From assembly GCF_010727945.1 (NCBI RefSeq), contig NZ_AP022569.1, positions 744,001 to 808,000 on the forward strand: 64,000 nucleotides of DNA, read 5' to 3'. Positions within the stretch are counted from its first letter, which is position 1. The number at the start of each line of letters is the position of its first letter. Source of the DNA: Mycobacterium cookii (GTDB lineage: Bacteria; Actinomycetota; Actinomycetes; Mycobacteriales; Mycobacteriaceae). Positions 45,453 to 53,871 of this stretch are shown here, piece by piece. The position numbers and the translations under genes are program-made. A model generated the notes under the pieces. The model was not told the DNA's origin and made no database searches. It saw only the letters and a list, made by a program, of their open reading frames with translations.

Positions 45453-46235
45453 ATGGCACAAGGTGAAACGAACGGCGGGACGAGCTCGGCGCCGACACGG
45501 TCGACGCTCCTGCTGAAACCGGTCGACGTTCCCAAAGCGTCCGACGTGTTGGCGCGTGAGCTGCGCGAGCGGATCCTCAGCGGCGAACTCCCCGAGGGAA
45601 CAGCGCTTCCGGCGGAGCGCGAATTGGTCAAGCAAACTCAGATGAGCCGGGCCACGGTGCGAGAAGCATTGCGAATCCTCGAGGTTCAAAATCTGGTGCG
45701 GGTCAGAGCGGGCCGGGCCGGTGGTGCGTTCGTCCAACGTCCGACCACGACGTCGATGGCCAGTTCGGTGAGCATGCTGATCCGGGGGCAACGGATCAAA
45801 CTGGCGGATCTGATGGAGACGCGCGAGGCGCTGGAACCGTTCTGCGCCGAATTGGCCGCCCGTAAACGAACCGACGAGGACCTGGCCGTGTTGGACCGGG
45901 CGAACAACGACATCGCCGACCTCGACTCCGACCTGTCGGCATTTCTGCAGGCCAACCTCGACTGGCATGTCGGGGTGGCGATGGCCAGCCACAATGAGTT
46001 ACTGATCGGATTCATGACCGCGTTGTCGCAAGCGATTTATGCGGGCACCGAGAACGCGGCCTTCGTCGATGAGAACGTGCGAACGGTCACGGCGCGAGCG
46101 CATAAATCGATCACCAACGCGATCCGCAGCGGCGACGCCGAGGCGGCGGCCCGGCGGATGCGCCGCCATGTGCACAGTTACGCCAAGGCCGCCCTCGCGA
46201 TGGATGACCGGCAGGCAATCAGCGTCGACGATTGA
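45453..46235 (+). CDS. GntR-family (FadR subfamily) transcriptional regulator
   Basis: 260-aa regulator. After a 25-residue tail comes the winged-helix GntR domain (VPKASDVLARELRERILSGELPEGTALPAERELVKQTQMSRATVREALRILEVQNLVRVRAGRAGGAFVQRP, about 28-98). An all-helical FCD ligand-binding domain follows (about 115-250) with the metal/ligand His pattern DLDWHVGVAMASHN and ARRMRRHVHSY. FadR-type proteins bind GT-N3-AC palindromes; five such sites lie in the surrounding 17 kb. It is the only GntR gene in the window. Its own promoter lacks the palindrome, so autoregulation is not indicated. Confidence 0.93.
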   Translation: MAQGETNGGTSSAPTRSTLLLKPVDVPKASDVLARELRERILSGELPEGTALPAERELVKQTQMSRATVREALRILEVQNLVRVRAGRAGGAFVQRPTTTSMASSVSMLIRGQRIKLADLMETREALEPFCAELAARKRTDEDLAVLDRANNDIADLDSDLSAFLQANLDWHVGVAMASHNELLIGFMTALSQAIYAGTENAAFVDENVRTVTARAHKSITNAIRSGDAEAAARRMRRHVHSYAKAALAMDDRQAISVDD

Positions 46236-46245
46236 CCGGCGGGCA

Positions 46246-46887
46246 TCACGCCACTGCTGGAAGCGCAAGCGGCGCTTCGGTTTTCGAAACAATCTCGTCA
46301 ACAGTGACGCCGGGCGCCGTCTCGATCAGGTGCAGACCGTCGTCGGCGACATCGATCACGGCGAGATCGGTGAAGATACGGTGCACGCAGCGTTTGCCGG
46401 TCAGGGGCAGCGTGCATTGCTCGACGATCTTGGCGCTGCCGTCCTTCGCGGTGTGCTCCATCATCACGAAGATCTGTCCGACGCCGTGCACCAGGTCCAT
46501 CGCCCCGCCCATGCCTTTGATCATCTTGCCGGGGATCGTCCAGTTGGCGAGGTCCCCGGCGGCCGAGACCTGCATGGCGCCCAGCACCGCGATGTCGAGG
46601 TGGCCGCCGCGGATGATCCCGAACGAGGACGACGAGCAGAAGAATGCCGCACCCGGCAAGGTGGTGACCGTCTCCTTACCAGCGTTGATCAGGTCGGCGT
46701 CGAGGTCCTTGCGCCGAGGGTACGGCCCGACGCCGAGAATCCCGTTTTCCGAATGCAAGACGACGGTGATGTCGGCAGGGATGTGGCCGGGGATCAGGGT
46801 GGGCAACCCGACGCCGAGGTTGACGTACTGCCCGTCGTGCAACTCGGCGGCAACCCGCGCCGCCAGTTCGTCTCGACTCCAGGTCAT
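46246..46887 (-). CDS. 3-oxoacid CoA-transferase, subunit B
   Basis: 213-aa beta subunit of a two-gene CoA-transferase (ScoB/PcaJ family). The catalytic Glu is in [11 protein letters not shown] (about residue 47). Other family blocks are [37 protein letters not shown] and [12 protein letters not shown]. It moves CoA between succinate or acetate and a 3-oxoacid. It follows subunit A by 28 bases on the same strand. It converges with the GntR gene across 10 bases. Confidence 0.94.
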   Translation of the reverse strand: MTWSRDELAARVAAELHDGQYVNLGVGLPTLIPGHIPADITVVLHSENGILGVGPYPRRKDLDADLINAGKETVTTLPGAAFFCSSSSFGIIRGGHLDIAVLGAMQVSAAGDLANWTIPGKMIKGMGGAMDLVHGVGQIFVMMEHTAKDGSAKIVEQCTLPLTGKRCVHRIFTDLAVIDVADDGLHLIETAPGVTVDEIVSKTEAPLALPAVA

Positions 46888-46915
46888 ATGGCGCCACTCC
46901 TCCTCATCGCTGTAC

Positions 46916-47662
46916 TCATGTCCGCATCGTCTCCTTTTCGATCTGCTTCACCGGGTTGGCCACGTGTACCACCCGCTGAACGTAGATCCCCGGCGTATGT
47001 ACGTGGGCGGGTTCGATCTCGCCCGGTTCGACCAGGTGCTCCACCTGCGCGATGGTGATGCGGCCCGCCACGGCACAGTCCGGATTGAAGTTCGCGGCCG
47101 CCGCGTGATACACCAGGTTGCCATGCCGGTCCCCTTTGACGGCGTGCACCAGCGCGAAGTCGGTCCGGATGGCCCTCTCCAGAACGTAAGCACGCCCGTC
47201 GAATTCGCGGATCTCCTTCGGCGGTGAGGCGACGGCCACCGTACCGTCGTGGTGGTAGCGCCAGGCCAGACCGCCGTCGGCCACCTGAGTCCCGACTCCG
47301 GCAGGCGTGTAGAAGGCGGGGATCCCGGCCCCGCCGGCACGCAGCCGCTCGGCCAGCGTGCCCTGCGGGGTCAGTTCGAGCTCGAGTTCACCCGCCATGT
47401 ACTGCCGGGCGAATTCCTTGTTCTCTCCCACATATGAGTTGACTGTGCGCCGGATCCTCTTGTGTTCCAGGAGTATTCCCAGGCCGACCCCGTCGACGCC
47501 CAGGTTGTTCGAGACCGTCTCGAGGTCGCTCACCCCGAGGTCGAGGACCGCCGCGATCAACGCCTGGGGAATGCCGCACAGCCCGAACCCCCCTACAGCC
47601 AGCGACGATCCGTCTGTCACGTCGGATACTGCCTCTGCCGTCGTCGCCACGACTTTATCCAT
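46916..47662 (-). CDS. 3-oxoacid CoA-transferase, subunit A
   Basis: 248-aa alpha subunit (ScoA/PcaI family). The N-terminal glycine motif [20 protein letters not shown], the block [28 protein letters not shown] and [14 protein letters not shown] are typical. A GTG 6 bases upstream of ATG 47662 is an alternative start; the spacing to AGGAGG favours the ATG. It is adjacent to subunit B and follows the acyl-CoA dehydrogenase gene by 22 bases, so it belongs to the CoA ligase operon. It probably activates a beta-keto or dicarboxylic acid released by the ring pathway. Confidence 0.93.
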   Translation of the reverse strand: MDKVVATTAEAVSDVTDGSSLAVGGFGLCGIPQALIAAVLDLGVSDLETVSNNLGVDGVGLGILLEHKRIRRTVNSYVGENKEFARQYMAGELELELTPQGTLAERLRAGGAGIPAFYTPAGVGTQVADGGLAWRYHHDGTVAVASPPKEIREFDGRAYVLERAIRTDFALVHAVKGDRHGNLVYHAAAANFNPDCAVAGRITIAQVEHLVEPGEIEPAHVHTPGIYVQRVVHVANPVKQIEKETMRT

Positions 47663-47684
47663 CGTCACGATCCTCCTCGGTGTG

Positions 47685-48878
47685 TCAGCTCTTCGGCATG
47701 CCGAGAATGCGCTCGGCGACGATGTTGCGCTGGATGAACGTCGACCCGCCGGCGATGGCGGTTCCCCTCGCCTGATACGCCAGCCGCAGCCACCGCTGCT
47801 GAGACGCCGTCGACGCGTCCGCGATGCCTTTCTCGGCGAGGGCGAACTGCCCGCCCATCTCGTCGAGCTCCAGACCGAAATCGGCGATGTCTTCGACCAG
47901 CGGACAGAAGAACAGCTTCCCGATGGAGGTGACCGGGCCCGGCGGTTCGCCCTCGGCGGCCCCGGTGATCACCCGCTGTCCGATCAGGTAGTGCATCAGG
48001 GCACGCCCGTAGAGGTCGGCGATCCGTTGGCGCACCAGCGGATCGGCGCCCAGCGGGGTGCCGTCGTCGGCGCTTCGAGCTGCAATCTCGCGAATCAGAT
48101 CGTTGACCGCGCCGGTGGTGTTCACCCGCCCGGTGGCGATACCCACCCGCTCGAAGGCCAGGGTGCCCATCGCCACCTGCCAGCCGCTGTCTACCTCGCC
48201 GAGAACGCAGTCATCGGGAACGAACACGTCGTCGAGGAACACCTCGTTGAACTCCGACTCGCCCAGCATGTGCGCCAGCGGGCGCACCTGGATGCCCGGG
48301 CTGGTCATGTCGAGCAGGAAGTACGTGATCCCGCGGTGCCGCGGTCCGCCACCGGTGCGGGCCAGCAAGATCGCCTGGGACGCCAGTTGGGCACGGCTGG
48401 TCCATATCTTCTGCCCCTGAATTCGCCAACCGCCGTCGACGTTGGTGGCAGAGGTACGCAACGAGGCCAGGTCCGAACCGGCCTCCGGCTCGGAGAACAA
48501 CTGGCACCAGATTTCGTTGCCGGTGAGTATTTCTCGCAGATAGCGCTGATGCTGTGCCGGCGTACCGAACTGGATGATCGTAGGTCCGGCGAAGTCTTCG
48601 CCGATGATGTTGAGCCGCTCCGGCGCGCCGGCTCTGTCGAGCTCCTCGTTGAACACCGCCCGCAGCTTGGCATCCGCGCCGCCGCCGCCGTGTTCCTTGG
48701 GCCATGACAGCCCGGCATACCCGGCGTCGTAGAGCAGCCGCTGCCAGGCGCGCCAGTAGTCGAGTTTGTCCTCAAGGCGTGCCGGTTCAGCGCCACCGAG
48801 ACGCGGGAGCGTGTCCTGCAACCACACCCGCACGCGGGCACGGAATTCCGCCTCGGCGGGACTGTCCTTCAATTCCAT
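47685..48878 (-). CDS. acyl-CoA dehydrogenase
   Basis: 397-aa FAD enzyme of the FadE17/FadE-like branch. YAGLSWPKEHGGGG (about 54-67), QLFSEPEAGSDLASLRTSA, GQKIWTSRAQLASQAILLART and the C-terminal GGSTFIQRNIVAERILGMPKS are diagnostic. In this branch the catalytic base often differs from classical fatty-acyl-CoA dehydrogenases, and such enzymes frequently act on cyclic or branched acyl-CoAs. The start ATG 48878 overlaps the ligase stop by one base, so the ligase and dehydrogenase are coupled. Confidence 0.93.
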   Translation of the reverse strand: MELKDSPAEAEFRARVRVWLQDTLPRLGGAEPARLEDKLDYWRAWQRLLYDAGYAGLSWPKEHGGGGADAKLRAVFNEELDRAGAPERLNIIGEDFAGPTIIQFGTPAQHQRYLREILTGNEIWCQLFSEPEAGSDLASLRTSATNVDGGWRIQGQKIWTSRAQLASQAILLARTGGGPRHRGITYFLLDMTSPGIQVRPLAHMLGESEFNEVFLDDVFVPDDCVLGEVDSGWQVAMGTLAFERVGIATGRVNTTGAVNDLIREIAARSADDGTPLGADPLVRQRIADLYGRALMHYLIGQRVITGAAEGEPPGPVTSIGKLFFCPLVEDIADFGLELDEMGGQFALAEKGIADASTASQQRWLRLAYQARGTAIAGGSTFIQRNIVAERILGMPKS

Positions 48879-50581
48879 CAGCTGGCGCCCGCAACTTCCT
48901 TGGCTCGCGCGGCTTCCTCGTCGAGGCGCCTTTCGATGTCTTTGCGCAGTTCGTGTTTGAGGACCTTGCCGGTCGCCGTCATCGGTAGCGACTCGATGAC
49001 GACGACGCGCTCGGGTGTCTTCTGGATCGGCATACCGCGCTCGAGCAGAAATTCGCGGATGTCGTCGACCGTGGGCGCCTCATGGCCCAGCGCCGCGACC
49101 ACGAAGCAGCACACCCGCTCGCCGAGGCGCTCGTCGGGCATTCCGACGACTGAGAAGGCCTGTAGTGCGGGATGATTCGCCAGATGCTCCTCGATTTCGC
49201 GGACGCTGATGTTCATCCCACCGCGGATGACGATGTCTTTCGTTCGACCGGTCACCCGCACATAGCCATCCGGGGTCATCGTCCCGAGATCTCCCGACTT
49301 GGAAAAGCCGTCGTCGGTGAACAGTGCCGCGGTTTCCACGGGATTGGCGAGGTATTCGATCATGTGAGCCGGTCCGCGGTAAGCGATGTCACCTTCCGCG
49401 CCGCGAGGCACCTCGGCGCCGTCCGCGTTGACGATCTTGATCTCTGAGCCCGGCATCGCCCGGCCGTCCGACGTCAATGCGCGCGACACGTCATCCGTGA
49501 CCGAACACGTCGAGGTGACCAGGTTTTCGCTGCGCCCGTAGAGACTGAGCACCTTCATGCCCGGCAGCGTTGCGCCGGCCCGCTCGACGACCGCCGCGGG
49601 GATCGGGGCACCCGCACATGTCCAGAGCCGCAACGTCGACAGGTCGTGGCGCTCAACGTCGTAGGCGGATAGCAAGGTGTGCAGAAACGTCGGTGCGGTC
49701 ACCGCGGCGGTGCAGCCGAAGCGCTGGATCTCCTCGATGCCGCGCGCTGGATCCCATCTGGCCATGATGTGCGTCGACGCTCCGGTCAGCATCGGCAGCA
49801 AGACGCTGGTGACCAGCCCGGTGGTGTGCGCGATGGGGGAGGGACCGAACTGAACGTCGGTTTCGGAGTATCCGAACGGCCCGATCAGCTGACGTGAGCC
49901 CGAACAGTAGGTGTTGAACGTGTGCACACACCCCTTCGGTCGCGATGTGGTCCCGGAGGTGTAGACGATTACAAACGGGTCATCCGGACCCGCCGCGGCG
50001 TCGAGTTCCTCTCTGGCGCTGGTGTCGTCGGTATCGACTTCCAGATTCTGCAGAGAGAACACATCGCTGTGCGCACCGATGACATCGTCAGCGGCCGCGT
50101 CGGGGCGGGCCACGACGATCGTCAGGTCGGGATGGTCTTCACGCAGACCGAGATACATGTTCAGATAATCGAATTCAGCGAACCGGGCCGGAGCGAAGAC
50201 TGCCCGCACCCCTGCGTTGGACAGCACGTAGCCGACGTCTTCGCGTCGATAGATCGGCATGATCGGGACCATGATGACGCCCAGGCGCGACACTGCGGTC
50301 AGCACCTGAATGAACTCCACCCAGTTGGGCAACTGCACGGCGACGGTGTCACCGCTTCGCAGTCCATAGCGGTGCAGACCGACGGCCAGCCGTTGGCCGG
50401 CATCGAAAAGCTCTCGATAGGTCAGCGATCGCGTTCCGTCGGTCGCAAACACCTTGTCAGGGTTGTCGTCGAGGCGCCGCAGCAGGAGGTCGTGGAACGT
50501 ATCGGTGCTCCACAACCCCGCGCGGTAGTACTGCTCGATTTCTTGAGTTGTGTACCGGGCGGTGTGGGGACTCGGCTTCAT
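48878..50581 (-). CDS. acyl-CoA synthetase, cyclohexanecarboxylate-CoA ligase (AliA)-like
   Basis: 567-aa adenylate-forming CoA ligase. The AMP-binding loop VYTSGTTSRPKGCVHTFN is near residues 200-217, SLYGRSENLVTST near 355, and the hinge and C-terminal GDLGTMTPDGYVRVTGRTKDIVIRGGMNISVREIEE near 430-465, with the catalytic Lys in PMTATGKVLKHELRK. The N-terminus (ARYTTQEIEQYYRAGLWSTDTFHDLLLRRL) and NWVEFIQVLTAVSRLGVIMVPIMPIYRR resemble AliA-type ligases. It leads the operon ligase, acyl-CoA dehydrogenase, CoA-transferase A and B, with a FadR-type operator and a TATACT -10 upstream. Confidence 0.9.
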   Translation of the reverse strand: MKPSPHTARYTTQEIEQYYRAGLWSTDTFHDLLLRRLDDNPDKVFATDGTRSLTYRELFDAGQRLAVGLHRYGLRSGDTVAVQLPNWVEFIQVLTAVSRLGVIMVPIMPIYRREDVGYVLSNAGVRAVFAPARFAEFDYLNMYLGLREDHPDLTIVVARPDAAADDVIGAHSDVFSLQNLEVDTDDTSAREELDAAAGPDDPFVIVYTSGTTSRPKGCVHTFNTYCSGSRQLIGPFGYSETDVQFGPSPIAHTTGLVTSVLLPMLTGASTHIMARWDPARGIEEIQRFGCTAAVTAPTFLHTLLSAYDVERHDLSTLRLWTCAGAPIPAAVVERAGATLPGMKVLSLYGRSENLVTSTCSVTDDVSRALTSDGRAMPGSEIKIVNADGAEVPRGAEGDIAYRGPAHMIEYLANPVETAALFTDDGFSKSGDLGTMTPDGYVRVTGRTKDIVIRGGMNISVREIEEHLANHPALQAFSVVGMPDERLGERVCCFVVAALGHEAPTVDDIREFLLERGMPIQKTPERVVVIESLPMTATGKVLKHELRKDIERRLDEEAARAKEVAGAS

Positions 50582-50617
50582 CGCGTTGTTCCTCGGTTCT
50601 CAGGATCCGCCGACCGT

Positions 50618-50623
50618 AGTATA
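50618..50623 (-). promoter_or_regulatory. -10 element of the CoA ligase operon
   Basis: The minus strand reads TATACT here, a near-perfect SigA -10, 37 bases upstream of the ligase start. A GGAGG-type inverted repeat (50624-50641) and FadR-type site 2 (50651-50661) lie directly upstream. Confidence 0.55.
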
Positions 50624-50641
50624 CGGAGGCGTAATCCTCCG
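50624..50641. promoter_or_regulatory. inverted repeat between -35 and -10 of the ligase promoter
   Basis: CGGAGG-CGTAAT-CCTCCG forms perfect 6-bp arms around 6 bases, exactly in the promoter spacer region next to TATACT. It is unlike the FadR-type sites, so a second regulator may bind here. A role as a terminator hairpin of the upstream enoyl-CoA hydratase gene is less likely, since it has no U-tract and lies 60 bases past that stop. Confidence 0.4.
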
Positions 50642-50650
50642 AATTGTAGA

Positions 50651-50661
50651 ATGGTCAGACC
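50651..50661. promoter_or_regulatory. FadR-type operator, site 2
   Basis: ATGGTCAGACC keeps the GGTCAGACC core of the palindrome; the outer bases of the second arm are lost (CGA instead of AT). It lies about 70 bases upstream of the CoA ligase start and just above its promoter. Confidence 0.55.
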
Positions 50662-50699
50662 GAAAGTGGCAAGGGTCCCGACGAATCGAAGCGGGGCGC

Positions 50700-51518
50700 T
50701 CACGCATTGCGCCACTGTGGTGCGCGCTTTTCTTTGAAGGCCCGCACGCCCTCCGCGAGGTCTTCGGTGGTGAATGCCAGAGCGAGCTGGGCCTGCAGGT
50801 AGTCCAGCGCCGAATCCATCGGGAGATCCCGGGTCGCCGCCAAAGCCCGCTTGCCCATGCCGAGCAACAGGGGCGACTTGACCGCGATGCCGGCAACCCA
50901 TTGGCGCACGGTGTCGTCGAACTCGGCGTCGTCCACCACCTTGTTGACCAGCCCGGCCGCCGCCGCCTCGAAAGCGTCGATCAGGCGACCGGTCATCATC
51001 AGCTCGTTGGCGATCAACCTGCCGGTGGCGCGGAATATCAATGCCGAGATCATGAATGGGAAGGCGCCGACATTGATTTCCGGGCAGCCCAACCGAATTG
51101 ACGACTTGGCGATGATCAGGTCGCAGGCCAACGCGATGCCCAGCGCACCGGCCAGCACGTCGCCGTTCGCGGCGCAGACGATCGGCTTGTCGATCTCGGT
51201 GAGGGTGCGGAAGAGGTTGGGAAAGCGGTTCAGGCCTTCGTATTTGGTGATCGTCGGCCGGTCGTCGGCGAATGCGTCAAGGTTGCCCCCAGACGAGAAG
51301 ATCCGCGGGTGCGAGGACGTCAGCACGATCACCCTGACCTGCGAATCGGATCCAGCGCGCCGCAGCAGGCCGCTCAGCTGATCGAGCAGGGCGTCGGACA
51401 GCGCGTTACGCCGGTCGGGATCGTTGAGCGTCAGATAGGCGACCATGGCGGTGCCGTCGTCGCGGTCGGCGAGCGCCGGTTCGAGTCGGTAGGTGACCAG
51501 TTCGGGGGATTCGGTCAC
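50700..51518 (-). CDS. enoyl-CoA hydratase/isomerase family protein
   Basis: 272-aa crotonase-fold protein. The oxyanion segments are RIFSSGGNLDAFAD (near 72-85) and ANGDVLAGALGIALACDLIIA (near 117-137), followed by PEINVGAFPFMISALIFRATG, MMTGRLIDAFEAAAAGLVNKVV and a C-terminal AFKEKRAPQW. It probably hydrates a ring or chain enoyl-CoA of the same pathway. It follows the quinone-oxidoreductase-like gene by 10 bases on the same strand. Confidence 0.9.
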   Translation of the reverse strand: MTESPELVTYRLEPALADRDDGTAMVAYLTLNDPDRRNALSDALLDQLSGLLRRAGSDSQVRVIVLTSSHPRIFSSGGNLDAFADDRPTITKYEGLNRFPNLFRTLTEIDKPIVCAANGDVLAGALGIALACDLIIAKSSIRLGCPEINVGAFPFMISALIFRATGRLIANELMMTGRLIDAFEAAAAGLVNKVVDDAEFDDTVRQWVAGIAVKSPLLLGMGKRALAATRDLPMDSALDYLQAQLALAFTTEDLAEGVRAFKEKRAPQWRNA

Positions 51519-51528
51519 GGCGCGCCTC

Positions 51529-52509
51529 CTAGTCGATTGTCAGAACACATTTGCCGAACGTGCGTCCGCGTTCGAGGTAGTCGTGCGCCTCGGCCGCGCG
51601 GTCCAACGGAAACGCCCGATCGATGACCGGCGGACGCATCGAGCAGCGATCGATCATGTCGAGCAATCCGGCGAAATCCCGGCTGCTGCCCATGGTGGTT
51701 CCGAGCAGATCGAATTGACCGAAATAGAAGCGACGGATATCCATCTGCGCGGTGTCGGCGGCGTTCGCGCCCAGCACCACGAGCCGGCCGCCGGGCCGCA
51801 GCGCTTGCACGGATTCGCTCCAGCGGCCGACCGGGTCGAGGATCAGATCGAATCCGGCACCGCCGGGTGACAGGGTTCGCGCGTGTTCGGGCCATTCGGG
51901 TTCGCTGTGCAGCACGCCGCCGCATGCGCCGGCGGACACCGCACGCTCGACGGTGCCAGTCGATGACGAGGTCACCGCGATGCTGGCGCCGGCAGCGACC
52001 GCGAGTGCGATCGCCATGGTGGAGATCCCGCCGCCGGCGCCGATCACCAGCATCGACTCGCCCGCCCGCAAGCGTCCGCGGGAAAACAGCGCGCGGTAGG
52101 TGGTGACTCCGACGAGCGGCAGGGCCGCGGCTTCGGTCCAGCTCAGTCCCGCGGGTTTGGCGGCCAGACAACCGGTCGGCACGCTGAGCAGCTCCGCGTA
52201 GGTGCCCGGCACGTGATCGCCCAGAATCTGCCAGCCGCTGCCGGGTGCCTCTTCGCGATCGCCCCAGTCGAGCGACGGCAGAATCACCACTTCCTCGCCG
52301 GTGTCGGTACGCACGCCGGCACCGTCAGCGCCGATGATGTGCGGCAGTGGTGAACGGTAGCGACCCTGGCGCACCAGGACGTCATGCCAGTTCAGTGCGC
52401 TTGCGCGCAGGGCGACGGTGGTCCAGCCCGGGCGCGTGGCCGGGTCCGGATGTTCGCCCGGCCGCAGTACCGCGGCGGTGCCGAACTCGTTCATGATCAC
52501 AGCGTGCAA
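51529..52509 (-). CDS. quinone-oxidoreductase-like medium-chain dehydrogenase
   Basis: 326-aa zinc-free medium-chain reductase. The N-terminal domain (HPDPATRPGWTTVALRASALNWHDVLVRQGRYRSPLPHIIGADGAGV) and the Rossmann motif SMLVIGAGGGISTMAIALAVAAGASIAVTSSS (about 154-185) are clear. It likely reduces an enone or enoyl-CoA with NADPH. The start TTG 52509 sits 5 bases after AGGAGG (52515-52520); an internal ATG at 52494 is possible. A FadR-type site lies directly upstream. It leads a two-gene operon with the enoyl-CoA hydratase. Confidence 0.88.
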   Translation of the reverse strand: MHAVIMNEFGTAAVLRPGEHPDPATRPGWTTVALRASALNWHDVLVRQGRYRSPLPHIIGADGAGVRTDTGEEVVILPSLDWGDREEAPGSGWQILGDHVPGTYAELLSVPTGCLAAKPAGLSWTEAAALPLVGVTTYRALFSRGRLRAGESMLVIGAGGGISTMAIALAVAAGASIAVTSSSTGTVERAVSAGACGGVLHSEPEWPEHARTLSPGGAGFDLILDPVGRWSESVQALRPGGRLVVLGANAADTAQMDIRRFYFGQFDLLGTTMGSSRDFAGLLDMIDRCSMRPPVIDRAFPLDRAAEAHDYLERGRTFGKCVLTID

Positions 52510-52520
52510 GCCAACCTCCT

Positions 52521-52533
52521 ATGGCCTGACCAT
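52521..52533. promoter_or_regulatory. FadR-type operator, site 3
   Basis: ATGGCCTGACCAT matches the ATGGTCNGACCAT palindrome with one mismatch. A further half-site (GACCAT, 52536-52541) follows after two bases. It lies 11 bases upstream of the TTG of the quinone-oxidoreductase-like gene, at its ribosome site, so binding would block the start of that operon. Confidence 0.65.
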
Positions 52534-52625
52534 TAGACCATTGTCGGTTGCGTCGGACAAGGCCGACCCGGCGGACGCAGAGGTTGGCCGCCGACTGTCG
52601 AGGCGCAAGCAAATTGCCGAATCCG

Positions 52626-52655
52626 TTGTGTGACGCGCGACACCTGATCTATGCT
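52626..52655 (+). promoter_or_regulatory. promoter of the LuxR gene pair
   Basis: TTGTGT (52626-52631), 18 bases, then TATGCT (52650-52655) make a well-spaced SigA-type promoter. Transcription would start near 52662, right at FadR-type site 4 (52663-52675). Confidence 0.5.
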
Positions 52656-52662
52656 CGGTCTA

Positions 52663-52675
52663 ATGGTCTGACCAA
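52663..52675. promoter_or_regulatory. FadR-type operator, site 4
   Basis: ATGGTCTGACCAA matches the 13-bp palindrome at 12 positions. It sits directly after the -10 TATGCT, at the expected transcription start of the LuxR pair. Together with site 3 it brackets the divergent promoter region 52510-52716. Confidence 0.7.
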
Positions 52676-52716
52676 TGGACACAGTTTGGGCGGTCCCGAG
52701 CAGAGAAAGAGAAGCG

Positions 52717-53871
52717 ATGGTTTCACAAATGCTGACGGCGTCGATCGCGGAAGACCCGCTGGTGATTGCGCGTGCCGAGGCAGTTGTCGCGGCTGCCGCC
52801 GACCACCTCGAGGTGGCGCCTCCCGATCTGACGCCGACTGCGTTGGGGCACCAGCTGGACAACCTGAGGCAACGACTCGAGCAACGCATCGCGTTGACGG
52901 CTGAGCCGCGAGATGACTCGGCGGCGACGGCCGAAATCCTGATCTCGATTCTGCGGTTGCAGTGCGAACTGCTCGACCACGATCTGGCCCGACGGCTCAA
53001 AAGCATGTCGGAAATCAGTCAGGCGCTCGGGCAGCTACGGGGTCTGCCGCCGCGCAAAATGATCTTCGCCGCACCGGAAGTGCTCAGCAGGGAACTGGCT
53101 TTCGCCCGGGCGATGATCTCCACGGTGCGGGGTTCACTCTGGCTCCCTCTGCACATGCACATCGAAGACGAAGCGGCCGATCCACATTCGCGGCAGTTCC
53201 ACGAATACGTGGCGGGCCGCCACATCCAGCTGGGCGACGCTCCACTGGAGACAGAACTCGTCCGCAAGCGATGCGGCGCCTTCGCCCCGTCACCGATGGA
53301 CGACAAGCGCACCTTCAAGGAGATCGTCAAAGTCAGTAACAGCTTCGGCTACATCGCCGCCCCCATCACCGTTCAGGGCAGGGCGGTCGGAATCCTGCAC
53401 GCGGACCGTCCCGAACCCCACGGACTGGTGACGATGGAGCATCTCGAGCAGCTGGAGGCTTTCGCCGAATGTCTCTCGGTGGCTTTCGAGAGTGCGGCCC
53501 TCGACGAAAAGGCCGCGCAACAGCGCGTGGAAATCGACAGTCTCAGCGGCAACATCGACGAGCTGCTCGGTAGGTCGCCACGATCGGTGCTGTGGTCATC
53601 GCAGGGTGCGGCGCGCGGACCGCGATACGACACCGGCCGCCATCATGATCAGCCCGGCGCCCCCGAACTGACCTCACGCGAGCGGGAGATCATGTCGCAC
53701 GTGGCGACCGGGGCCACCAACGGTCAGATCGCCCGCTGCCTTGTGATCTCCGAAGGGACGGTGAAGTCGCATCTGAAGCACATCGCCAAGAAGCTAAACA
53801 CCACCAGCAGGGCGGCGGCGGTGGCAACCTACGCCGGTGTCGCCACGGCCGACGCCGGAATGCCGCGATGA
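52717..53871 (+). CDS. GAF-domain LuxR-family transcriptional regulator
   Basis: 384-aa regulator. It has an N-terminal helical region, a GAF-like sensor domain (about 110-260, including EIVKVSNSFGYIAAPITVQGRAVGILHADRPEPHG) and a C-terminal LuxR HTH (LTSREREIMSHVATGATNGQIARCLVISEGTVKSHLKHIAKKLNTTSRAAAVATY, about 315-370). I chose ATG 52717 (MVSQMLTASIA) after a purine-rich stretch, because the upstream in-frame ATG 52675 touches the operator. It overlaps the next LuxR gene as ATGA. It is a paralogue of the broken regulator at 33.8-34.9 kb. Confidence 0.9.
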   Translation: MVSQMLTASIAEDPLVIARAEAVVAAAADHLEVAPPDLTPTALGHQLDNLRQRLEQRIALTAEPRDDSAATAEILISILRLQCELLDHDLARRLKSMSEISQALGQLRGLPPRKMIFAAPEVLSRELAFARAMISTVRGSLWLPLHMHIEDEAADPHSRQFHEYVAGRHIQLGDAPLETELVRKRCGAFAPSPMDDKRTFKEIVKVSNSFGYIAAPITVQGRAVGILHADRPEPHGLVTMEHLEQLEAFAECLSVAFESAALDEKAAQQRVEIDSLSGNIDELLGRSPRSVLWSSQGAARGPRYDTGRHHDQPGAPELTSREREIMSHVATGATNGQIARCLVISEGTVKSHLKHIAKKLNTTSRAAAVATYAGVATADAGMPR

